Assembly: GCF_024713945.1 (NCBI RefSeq) | Contig: NC_134686.1 | Location: 706,001-770,000 of the forward strand | DNA from: Dermatophagoides farinae | Taxonomy: Eukaryota > Arthropoda > Arachnida > Sarcoptiformes > Pyroglyphidae | Length of the DNA stretch: 64,000 bases | Reading direction: 5' to 3' | Part shown: positions 50,931 through 62,256 of the stretch, piece after piece | Layout of the letters: every line of letters begins with the position of its first letter | Numbering within the stretch: position 1 is the stretch's first letter | Position numbers and translations under genes: made by a program | The notes under the pieces: generated by a model | Databases searched by the model: none | What the model saw: the letters and a program-made list of their open reading frames with translations, nothing else | Told to the model about the DNA's origin: nothing

Positions 50931-53900
50931 AGATCATTGTTGAGATTAATGGTTGATCAGCAAATGGTAAATAATGTGCAGCTATATATATACACTGGAA
51001 CACACACACACATTCACAAATCGATCAAATGGCAACAACAACAAGAAAAAAAAAATTCAATTTTTCATTTGAAATTTTTTATTATTATTTTTCTTCTTCA
51101 TTTTTTTTTTGAATTTTCATTTCATCATGATCATCATTTACGGTAGCGAACCAAAAAAATTATTTCACATGTATTCATATCGTTTTGATAATCGATCAAA
51201 TCAAATGGTCGGTATTTTCATTTCTACTTCTTTTCATTGGAATGAATTTGAATGAAAATTTTTTTTTTTCAATTTAAATTTTTTCTGATTTCATTTTTTT
51301 GTTTGTTTGTTTGTCTTCACTACTTACTTGAAAATTATTTGCTGTGGTTTTTCTTTTGCCATATTGCCATTAATGCAAACAAAAAAAAAAATTCATTTTC
51401 CAAATTATTGAATATATGGAATAATATCGTTTGTAATCATTATTCAGACATACACACAAGAGAATTGTGAATTTTTTTTTCATTCTGCAAAAGATTAAGA
51501 AATTGGAAAAGATTTCATTACTTGAAACCAGAATCCAGAATCCAGAAAAAAAAGAAGAAATAGAAATGATTAGTATTCATAAACTCAAAACACACACACA
51601 CACACAGTTGGCTAAATCAACAGAAACAAAAAAAAAAAAATTGAATTCTGATTACATCGTCGTTCTGTTAATCGTAGTTGATCAATTTTTTTTCAATTAT
51701 TCTGAAAAGAAAATCGGAATTTTCATTCTATTTTTATTCTGAATTAAATCAACACATAGTGAAATACGATATGCAATATGTTTCGATTACAGAAATTTTA
51801 AATTACCTAAAAAAAACGAATTGATTCTCTTCAATACCAACACATACACACACACACACACAAAAACATTCATTTTGATTGGATTCGATTGTCAACGACG
51901 ACAACAACAACAACAAAAAAAGACAATTCCAATCAACTGTTGGAATATCACCAATTGCTGATGACGATGATAATGATTACGCCAGCAAAGAATGGCCACG
52001 ATTCTATGCATATAAAATATTATATGTTCAATGGCTAAAACAACGGGCGGCATCATCGATGATTGAAAAAACAAAAAAACAACAAAAAAAACTCGATTCA
52101 GGACAATCTCGTTTTTCTTTCCACAGATTTTGATTGCAACAAAAAAAAGAAAAAAAAAAATTATTGAACAACCAGCCATTGAGCCATTCAATTTTATTCA
52201 TAACGATGTTTATGTGTGTGTGTGTGTGTTTGTGTGGTGTGAGTGTTTTTTTTTCATCTTCAATCGATGGCATCGATATTCCTATGTCCAGCCAATAAAT
52301 TAGTTTTTTGCTTTCACGAAATTTTCAAAATCACCAACCCAATAACAACAACAACAACAACAGTAAGAATCGAATGAATATGGAAAGAAAGAGATTTTCC
52401 ATTTCTATCAATGTATTTATCTGTCGATATTCAATATGATGATGATGATGATGATTTGAAAACAGAAAAAAAAATTATTATTATTATTACCATTGGAACG
52501 TAAATCCAGACGATAAAGTCTAAATATAGCTTCACAAAGAATTGAATCTCATTTTTTTTTCTCTTGCTCGTTTATATCTAGACTAAAGAACTTTTTCTTC
52601 ATTCAAAAAAGATCGAGTCAGTCAAGCATTAAATTTTGACCGAGAAATAAATAAAACAACAAAAAAACAAAAACATAAATTAGAATCAATGAAATACCGT
52701 GGTGGACAAACAATTTCAATTTCAAGAAGCAGTATTTTACGCACACACACACATCCAATTCATGAATTCTTTTCCAATTATGCAAAAAAAAATGGATAAA
52801 TTCTGTCCATTTTTTTGGTCACAATAGAAAATATTTATCGATATTTGATAAAGAATTTAGTGTCCATGATTTACGATTGATAATCAGCAATGTTTTCAGC
52901 GTTTTTTACTTTTTGTGAATTTTAATTTAGTTAGAAGTGAAACAAAAAATTAATTGACCACATAAAACTGAAACCCTTGTTAGTGTGATATGTGATTTTT
53001 TTTTTCGCAGTCACACTATGTGATTCGTGACCATATATATCAGAAATAATATCTAGTCAATCATTTCTTTTTTTTCCAATAGACAATCGGCTATTTATTT
53101 TAGTCACGTAGTAGTCAATGTGGTAAATTAATAATAATAAAAAAAAAGAAAAGAGAAAAGAGAATTTTGCAAAAAGTGAAACAAGTGAAAAAAAAACAAA
53201 TTCCACGACAATGATTTGTGTTTCTGAAAATTTGATTTTAAAATTTCTTTAAAAGTTTAAATAAACATATAGAAAACGGAAATAAATTTTTTTTTCTTTC
53301 CTTCTCTGATTGAAAATGATCATCATCATCATCATTATTATTTTGACAGCAATTTTGTTGGAAATAGAACGAAAATTATTACCATTAAAAGTTTTGAAAT
53401 TGTTTCTTTTTTTTCATCTTCTTCTTCTTCTTCAATCATTTTGATGTTTGTTTGTTGGCTAATTTTGTTGATGATGATTGTGTGCTTGAATCAACAACAA
53501 CAACAACAACAATCATCAATTCGATGGATGAAACCCAGTAAAAAAAAAGCAATGGATTTCATTGGAAAAAAAAGAAACCATAACCATACATATATATATC
53601 TTTCATGAAGTGAAAGAGAAACAAAACAAAACAAAAACAAAAAAATCATATCAAAAACAATTAAGACAATGTGTCATTATAATTTGTTCAAATAAATTAT
53701 TTCATATTTCATCATCATCATCATCATCATTTCTATTTTGAAAATGATGATGATGCCCATTGAATGTTGTTGTTTTTTTTGCAGATGCAGCAAAATAAAA
53801 TAGAAAAAACAAAAAGAAAATGAATCACCAACGATTGGTGGTGGTGATAGTGGTGGTGGTGGCAGTGCTAGTAGCTGTAAAACAGATGATGAAAAAAATG

Positions 53901-56900
53901 AATATGTTACCATTTTATGATACACGTGGGAAATTAAAGTTTTCCATTCATTTGAACTGTTTTTTTTTATTTATTTATTTCTTGTTTATTTTTGTTGTTG
54001 TGAATCCATACATGTGTGTGTGTGTGTGTGTTTATGTTTGGTGGATGGATGGATGGTTGGAATCATCATTGTCGTTTTTTTTTGTTGTTTGGGTTATGGA
54101 TAAAGAAAAATGGAAATTTTATTCAAATATATGATATGTGTGATGATGATGCATTCAAACTTTCAAAATTTACCAAAATTGTTTCGATCATCATCGTCAT
54201 TGACATCATTGTCATAATCACCAGCATCTATATTCTTCAAAACAAGAATATTATGATCATGATCGTTTAGATGATTCTGTTGTTTTTATTGTAGTTGTTC
54301 TTTTCTGATTAATAAATTCTGTTCTTCTTCTTGTCTACATTATTATCATTATCTGCATATGATGCATATTTTTCATTCATTCTCTCGTTCTTTCCATAAA
54401 CAAAAATTCGATTGAAAATGGTGGAATTTTCAACCAAACGAAAAGAATTTACGATTTCTTCCTTTTTTTCGTGTATGTTTGTCTTTTAAAAAAAAAAAAT
54501 TTATGGAATTCTCTTCGTAGCAAGAATATAAAATTTGGATTCATCCAAAGAAAAAAAAACTGTCAAGAAATTTTATGTGAATAATCAATGCCAATGATGC
54601 AACAGAATTCAATGAAATAAAATAAAAAAAAAACAAATACAACTTCAGGGCAAACAAAACAGAAGGAAGAATAAAACTGTCCAAAAAAAAAGAAAAAAAA
54701 TCATATTGAAAAAAAAACACTCGTGAAAATCTTGTATTTATGTCTGTCTGTGTGTCTGTGTGTGTATGCCTGCATGTTTGCATGAATAAATTGTCAAAAA
54801 AAAAAACGAAAAAGAAGAAAAAAAATTTAATCAATTTAAACGAGAGAAAAAAAAATTGAAATGATTGAATTTTATACGGCTAACAATACAGAATAATACG
54901 AATAAGAATCTGAAAGATTCGTGAAAAAAAACGAAACACACACACACACACACACGCTAATTCGACAAATAATTGACACATGTAAATAATATTATGATTT
55001 CAATTTGAAATTTTCATATTCTTGAATTGAATTGAACGACAGAAAAAAAGCTTAACAGATTTGAAATAATACAGAAAAAACAGAGCTTTTTTTTGAGAGC
55101 TAAATTCGTACCAAAATGGTACGAAATTTCATTTTCATTTTCATTTCTTTCTTGCTTTCTTTCCCAAAACACTGTATAATAATAATCAATGAAAATGAAA
55201 ATAAAATTGAAAAAAAATTGAATTCGATTTTGAATCTAGACAATGGTAACACTTAATAATCTTTATATATATGGAAAAGAAAATTTGAAAAAAAACAAAA
55301 AAAAGTGTTAATTAGTAATGATGATGATGATAATTGCATTCAACGATTCAAGGGCTTTTCATTTTCACCATGTGTGTGTGTGTCGAAGAAAATTGGATCG
55401 AAAATGAACCAAACCAAATGAATGAAATGAAATGAAAACAAAGATCCCCGTATAAGAATCCATTTTGACAATCATAAGCTTTGATTATCTTTCTTTATTT
55501 TTCTTGTCTTCAAACAAAAATCTTTATAATAACTAAGATCCTGTGATTTGTCAGCCACCACACACCCTACCACCCCCTCATATAATGGATGTATAATAAT
55601 AATAGAGATACTATATGGTATATGTACCACGCACACACACACACACACACAAGTTTTCTACAAAATTAAATGAAGCATTCTTTAATTATAAAAAGTTTTA
55701 ATACCAAAAAAAAAACGAGAAGAAGAAAAAAATTCTTAGACTAAATAGAAAAAAAACTTCTGAATGAACTAGAATGTAGTGAAATGAGAAAAAAAATTTT
55801 GAAGCCATTTCAGCACCAGCAAAATCAGAGAGTCAGACAGAGCAGAATTTTTGTTTTCGCCCCATTATTACTTTACGACAATAATGATGATGATGATGAT
55901 GATGATGAAATGTGGTATACTGGAAAAATTCTGAATTCTGACAATTGACGTTGGAACGATCATCAAACGAATTTTTCTATTTATCATTTATGAATCGTAC
56001 ATGGTGTGTGTGTGTGTATGTGTGCAAGAAAGCGAAAATAAAAATTGGAATATAGAAAATTATTATTAATATACAACAACAACAACAAAATGGCCAATGA
56101 GAGAGAAAAAAAAATGAAATCAAAGATAATTTTTGTTTGTTTTTTTGGATACAGTGAAAAAAAAATCAATGAAACTGAAACTGAAACAAAAAAATATCAT
56201 CATTTTCGAATTGATATATAAAACACACACAAGAATTCTTTGGCCACCAAATATATATATTAGAAACAAAATACAAGTTAAACATTTGAAACTAATCATT
56301 TGTGATTAATTTTTACATCCGAATGACAATGCACACACACACACACAAATAAGCAAAAAAAAAAAAAAAAAAATATTGCAACCAGCAAGTGTCAACAACA
56401 AACAAACAAACAAACAAAAAAATCAATGTCCAATACAGAAAACCATAACAATTGCAGAGAATTTATGATGTAAATGTGACATATCCAGAATGAAAATATC
56501 CAAGAAAAAAAAATCGAATCAAATCAAAATGATCGAATATGGTAAATGAAGAAAATAAAATTGATAATCACACACACACACACACACATAATAATGGAAA
56601 TTAAATCAAGCAATAAAATTAAAACGAAAAAAATTAAATGAAATGCAATGATGGTCATGAACATTTGCTTTAATTGTTACAATTTTTTTTTCCATTTGCT
56701 AAATGTTTGGTCAAACGCAAACAAAAAACAAAAAAAAAATGATATCGAGGTTGTCATTGTATTTAGGTCAGAAATTATCTTGCCATACCAATGGATTTTG
56801 GAATTTATGAAATTTTTTTTTTGTCTGCGTTTTTTTGCATTACCAATTCTGGTGGTGATGATTTTGCATCGCAAATTTTTGCACATCATGATTCAATGAT

Positions 56901-59570
56901 TTTTGTCGTTTTTTTCAACTCACAACATTCCGATTGTTGTTTAGTGGAAAAATTTATTTTCTCATTCAAGTTTTTAGCAATCAAAAAAAAAAGTTCCAAG
57001 TTTCCGTTGCCAATTCAAAATACCACAAACAAATTACTGCATACTGCATAGTGATCAATCACAGTAATAATGATGATGATTATCATCATTATAACAAATA
57101 TAGTTTCCGTTATCACGTTGTTTGGATCCGGATACAAAGAAATAAAAATTGAAAATTATAGATAACAATCATGAATGAATTCTAAAAAATTCTTAATCAC
57201 AGAATTTCTTGTTATGATTGAAAAACAATAAGATTTTCTTCAGAAAAAAAAACAAAATTTGTTGATGAAAAATAAAAAAAAAATTTCATTTTTCGAGTGA
57301 AACCAAAAAAAAAAAAAATGAGCCATTGGTTTGGTTTATCAATGATGAAGTTTTTTTTTCTGTTGTTGCAAATTGTTGTTGTTGTTGTTGTCGTTGAAAA
57401 TTTGAAACAAAAATAAATACAACAAATCTATGGCAATGGAAAGAAATGTGAAAAAAAAAATTAAAAAATTAATTGACCGTAAAGCGAATGAGTCTTTGAA
57501 AGATTCTTTTGGGTCCAAAAAAAATAACGATTTACCGCCATTTGTCCTCCATAGTATCCTGTGTGTGTGTATGTCTCAGTATAGGAATTGTATGTATTGA
57601 AACGAATCAAAACGAAAAACAAAACACATCAAGAGACATGTAACGATCGTTTTTTTTTAGATTGAAAATAAAAAAAAAATCAAAGCTTTTTTGCTTGCTT
57701 GCCAACAACGATTTAAAGTGAACACACACAGAAACTGAATGCAGAATCGAAAAAAAATCGAAACATTTGAAACAAAAAAAAAAAAAGATTCAGAGATGAA
57801 CATTCAAGCAAGCGGCTAACATGATCTCTTAGTATATATATATTGGCTGACTGAAATCCGAATGAAAAATTTGAAAATCTCAACAGCAAAAAAAAACACG
57901 TACCAAGAGAAATATTTTCTCTCTTTCTCTCTTTTGAACCATTTAGATTTATTTCTTTTTTTTTATTCTTCAACAAGAACAGAAAAAAAAACACCAATTC
58001 ATTTGAATTTTTTTGACTTTTTTTGATTTTTTTTCTTGCTTGTTTTCGATAACTTAGCAACTCAGTCAAATCAAGCTAGGCAAATTCATCGTTTGATTTG
58101 ATTTGATGATCTTGATACAAAACACAAAACAACGACTATGACAACAACAACAACAACAGACAACAACAGACAACATTTATTAAACAACAGAATCTTTCTC
58201 TTTGAATGTAAATTCCTATCTGCCTGTGTGTTGTAAAAAAAAAGTTCATAGTCGCATTAAAGATGGGGTAGGCAACCTTTTTTTACTACTTCAACATCAA
58301 TTTATTGTAAAATAAAATGTTTGATGATCATCATCGTCGTCAACGTCGTCGTCATCTTGATATAGTCAGTGATCATCATCATCGGTGAGAAAAGATCATC
58401 GTGTTTGATGTGGCTTTGTTGTTCGATTTTTATAGTTTTCTTTAGAATCGTTGTTCAGTGATCAAAGAAGAAGAAGAAGAAAAAGAAAAAAAAAATAAAA
58501 ACTTTTTTTTTATCTCAAGCATAAAACAACCGATCAATATTGCAAATCAAACTGATCGTATCGGATCGGATCGGATCGAAAACAAGGCAGCAATCAAGTT
58601 CATCCACATCCATTGTTACATTGGATTCTGTTTGTGTTGCTGCTGCTGCTGTTGTTGTTGTTTGTTAAACATGATTGAATTTTAATCAATGAAAAAAAGG
58701 ATGGAAAAAAAATCAGGTTCTCTTCTGATGGTTAGCCAGAGAAATTGATTAATTGTAAACTTTTATATCAATCAAATTGATTTGAAATCAAGTTGAATGT
58801 ATATGGAATATTTGCATAAAGTTCTGGTCATGATGATGATGATGATGATTTTATTTTTCACCAGAAAGATAAAACTCTTTTATCAATCAAATTGAATTAC
58901 AATGAGGTAAGTTGTTTAAAATGAAGAGAAAATTATATTTTTTCAATCTCAAGTTTTCAACGACAACAACAACAATAGTGGAAGATAAAAATTTTTTCGT
59001 GTGTGTGTATGTCAATATTGATACAATTTGAATATTTTTCAACACACCATCATCATCATCATCATTGTTGAATAATCAAATGAGATGTGAAAAGTTCTGG
59101 AGAGAAGGACCGAATGGAAAAAAAACTTAAATATTTAATAGATTCTTTACACACACACACACACACACACACTCAGAAATTTTGTTTCTTAACCTTTTGA
59201 ATCGTTTATGAGAATGTTTTTTTTTCTTCTGATGATGATAATAATGATGATGATGATGAGAAACGGCTATTCAATTCATCCAATGATTGAATCTATTTTG
59301 AATAACATAAACGAATGATATGTAAAAAAAACTGATGAGAATCGGTGAATATACACATGGAACATCATCATCATCATCATCATCATGAACTATAAAAAAT
59401 CGGAATAATCGGAATCAGAATCATCGACAATCGTATATGAAATTATTATATAGCAGAATGGTTCGTTCGTTTTATTTTCTGTTGTTGTTGTTGTTGTTGT
59501 TGTTGAAAAATTGAGTTAAATCACACACACACACACACACTGTTGGCTGGTGGTTATGCTGGCTGGTTCA
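48509..59570 (+). other. Repeat-rich intergenic DNA between the transporter and the Ig-protein gene
   Basis: About 11 kb dominated by CA/TG, CAT/GAT and CAA runs (for example CAT at 50896-50930 and CA at 50809-50828) and by A/T homopolymers. Most open frames are repeat translations. The possible coding islands are 51879-52133, 53785-53940 and 58317-58384. The stretch 56640-57130 is less repetitive but shows no coding pattern I can defend. Confidence 0.55.
51879..52133 (+). CDS. Possible coding fragment, unknown protein
   Basis: An open frame of 84 codons without an ATG at its start (first codon TTG), ending at a TGA. After a short Asp/Asn-rich stretch it reads RQFQSTVGISPIADDDDND, SKEWPRFYAYKILYVQWL and KQRAASSMIEKTKKQQ, ending QSRFSFHRF. 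Codon choice and lack of simple repeats in the middle resemble the real exons of this window. No partner exon or splice signal could be tied to it. It may be a terminal exon, a small gene, or a decayed copy. Confidence 0.35.
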   Translation: MDSIVNDDNNNNKKRQFQSTVGISPIADDDDNDYASKEWPRFYAYKILYVQWLKQRAASSMIEKTKKQQKKLDSGQSRFSFHRF

Positions 59571-59608
59571 TATAAAAACCAGACACCAGCATTGGATACA
59601 ATTCAGTT
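59571..59608 (+). promoter_or_regulatory. TATA box plus initiator, probable promoter of the Ig-domain gene
   Basis: TATAAAAA at 59571-59578 is followed by TCAGTT at 59603-59608, the arthropod initiator consensus, with its A (+1) 34 bases after the first T of the TATA box. Spacing is slightly long but acceptable. Transcription from 59605 would give a 5' UTR of about 395 bases before the ATG at 60000. Inference from motif and position. Confidence 0.45.
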
Positions 59609-59614
59609 TGTAAC

Positions 59615-59758
59615 ATGAATTCTTATATATATCGTGAAACCATTGTTGTTCCATGGTCCAATCGTACGAAATTATTTGAAGCGGGAAAATATTTTTTTTT
59701 TATTCCCGAAAAAAAATGTGACAGTGTTTGTTGTGTGAATGGTGTTCATGACCAATGA
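59615..59758 (+). CDS. 47-codon open reading frame just after the promoter (uORF or small gene)
   Basis: ATG at 59615, 10 bases after the proposed start site, opens 47 codons ending at TGA 59756-59758. It is not repeat-derived: it starts MNSYIYRETIVVPWSNR and contains KKCDSVCCVNGVHDQ, with three Cys near the end. If the promoter call is right, this is an upstream ORF in the leader of the Ig-domain gene and would be expected to reduce its translation. It could also be a separate small peptide gene or chance. Confidence 0.3.
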   Translation: MNSYIYRETIVVPWSNRTKLFEAGKYFFFIPEKKCDSVCCVNGVHDQ

Positions 59759-59999
59759 GTGGAAAAAAAAGGAAATTCATTACAGATTTATTGATTTGAA
59801 ATTTTTTTCGAAAAATGTCATTGAAAAAACAACCATCCATTCCATCGACAAGGAATTTTCATCCAAAAATATTCCGTGTGTGTGTCTTGTGTTGAATAAA
59901 TTTTTTTTTTGTTTGTTTGTTTGACTAAAGAATTTGTTTTTTTCAACACAACATCATCATCATCATTTGATTCATTGTTGTTGTGATCTATGTTCAATC

Positions 60000-62256
60000 A
60001 TGATTATCAAACGATTAATTATCGTTTCAATTGAAACAATAATATTAATCTATCAATTAGAATGTAAGTCATAGTTTCTTTTTTTTAATTGATTGTTTAT
60101 TCTATTCAAATGAATTTTTTTTCTTGTATGCAAATAGTTTGTCATACAAATAGTGAAAATTCATCAAATAATCAACATCATTACAAACATAAACATCATT
60201 ATCATCATCATCATAATAATAATAATAAACAAAATCAGGATATAATACCATATTTTACAAAACCAATTGAAAATGCAACAACAGTATTAGGTCGTAATGC
60301 AATATTAGAATGTTCTGTAGAGAATTTAGGACCATATAAAGTAGCATGGCTTAAAATGGATTCATCGAATAGTGAACCAACAGTATTGACAATAGGCATG
60401 GATACATTATTTGGTGAACGAAAATATCGTGTTACACAGAATAGTGATCGTCAATGGTTCCTAAATATAAAACATGTACGTTTATCAGATCGTGGTAATT
60501 ATATGTGCCAGGTGAATGCCAAAACAATGATTTCACAAGTTGGTCATTTAGATGTACAAGGTATTTTGGAATTTTTTTTTTTGCTCATTGCTGAATTCAT
60601 AATTAATAATCTATTGATTGATTGTGGACAAAAAAAAAACACACACACACACACAGTGCCACCAATATTGAACGAAGATCGTACTAGTTCCGATACAACA
60701 GTTGATGAACATCAAAAAGCAATACTTAAATGTTCGGCGAAAGGATATCCAAAACCAAAAATTAGCTGGAGACGTGAAAATGGTAAACCAATAAATCTAG
60801 GATTATTTGGTGGCCAAAAATATTCAGGTATCCATCGATATATTATTGATCGATTATCGACATGAAATTAATTTCAATTCAATTTCAATTTTCTTTGCTA
60901 TATACAAAAAAAGTTCAAACATTCGATGGTAGTCAATTGAATCTAACACAAGTGACAAGAGGTAATAATAATTGAAATTCAAAATAAAAAAAACAGGAAT
61001 TAATTGCATGTTATTCTTTGGAACAAAAAAAAAACAAAACAAAACAGAGGATATGGGTGCCTATCTTTGTATTGCTTCAAACGGTGTACCGCCCAGCATA
61101 AGTCGACGTGTTTTACTTCATGTCAATTGTGAGTTTGTTTTTTTTTTGTTTCGTTTTGTTTCCAATCTGAAACCCAATGGTGAATGAATTTTATTTTGAT
61201 TGAAATTCATTTTTCGTTTTCATTTTTTTTCTCATTCAATTACATTTACAACGAACGAACGAACGAAAAAAAAATTTGATTTTGATTTTGATTTCACTGA
61301 CAGTTCGGCCAAAAATTCGTGTTCAAAATCAACTAATTAGTTCTCATGTTGGATCTAGAATTCAATTAGTTTGTATGTGTGAAGCATATCCACGGCCAAT
61401 AGCAATATGGATCACGCCATCAGAGATACCAATTATTGCTAATCCTTCAATATCACAACAACAACAATTACAACTACAACAACAACAACAACAACAATTG
61501 ACAACAACAGCAACAGCAACAATGGCAATAATATCGACGATTAGCAATAATAATAATCGATCTTTATTATTATCGTCGAATCATCAAACAATAGAAAACA
61601 TTAATAATAAATATGAAGCCAATGAAGAATATCATGGTTATCGTATTACAATGAGATTAATAATCAATTATCTAACTGTTAATGATTTTGGTACATTTAA
61701 ATGTTTAGCGAAAAATATTTTAGGCGAAAAAGAAGGCCTTATACGTGTTTATGGTAAGTGGTTAATTCTTTTTTTTATCACTGAATTTATGAATTTTGCA
61801 ACAAAAAAAAAATGCAGAAAATCAATCACCAACACCACAACAGAATTTGCTGATAAATCGATATAAAAATGGTAAGTTTTTTTTTCATTTATAATGGAAA
61901 AAAATAAACTTTAAATTGAAATTTTCTTTTTTTTTTTCAAAGTTGGACACAAATCTCTTCAAACATCATCATCATCATTGGATGAGCATCATCGACGTAA
62001 ATTGCAATCAAATCATACATTTGTCAATGACAACAACAACAACGATGATGATGATGATGATAATGAATATGATGATGAAAATTTTTTTGGAAATGATAAA
62101 TCAATTCATTCATTCATCAGTGATGCTAAAAATGATGATCAAAATAAAATTATCATTCATTGGGCAAATCTCTTCGTGTGGTTATTTACAAATTTTTTCA
62201 TCATCAATAATTTTATCATTACAGTGGTGATTGGAAAACTAAAAAAAAAAACTTGA
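60000..62256 (+). CDS. Three-Ig-domain cell adhesion protein, DIP/lachesin (IgLON-like) group
   Basis: Cell-surface adhesion protein of the arthropod DIP (Dpr-interacting protein)/lachesin type, which acts in neuronal recognition. Exons: 60000-60063, 60138-60560, 60657-60827, 60914-60961, 61048-61128, 61304-61753, 61818-61871 and 61943-62256. All seven introns are phase 1 and the gene closes to 534 residues. A hydrophobic leader (MIIKRLIIVSIETIILIYQLE) and a His/Asn-rich stretch precede Ig1 (KPIENATTVLGRNAILECSV, GPYKVAWLKM, DRGNYMCQVN, QVGHLDVQ). Ig2 has VPPILNEDRTSSD, LKCSAKGYPKPKISWRREN and EDMGAYLCIASNGVPPS. Ig3 has QLVCMCEAYPRP and FGTFKCLAKNILGEKEG, split by a Gln/Asn-rich insertion. 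The C-terminus has an Asp-run linker, then a hydrophobic stretch and KLKKKT, fitting a membrane span or a GPI-type signal. The Ig1-Ig2 pattern supports DIP over other IgLONs; the exact orthologue cannot be named. Confidence 0.9.

Noticed and set aside
50430-51009. Overlapping open frames on both strands, 138-149 codons
   Set aside because: Derived from CAT, CA, TTG/CAA and TGC repeats; no unique protein-like stretch.
56640-57130. Less repetitive stretch with overlapping open frames on both strands
   Set aside because: Frames are Phe/Ile-rich translations of AT-rich DNA, with poly-T inside and no splice-consistent exon.
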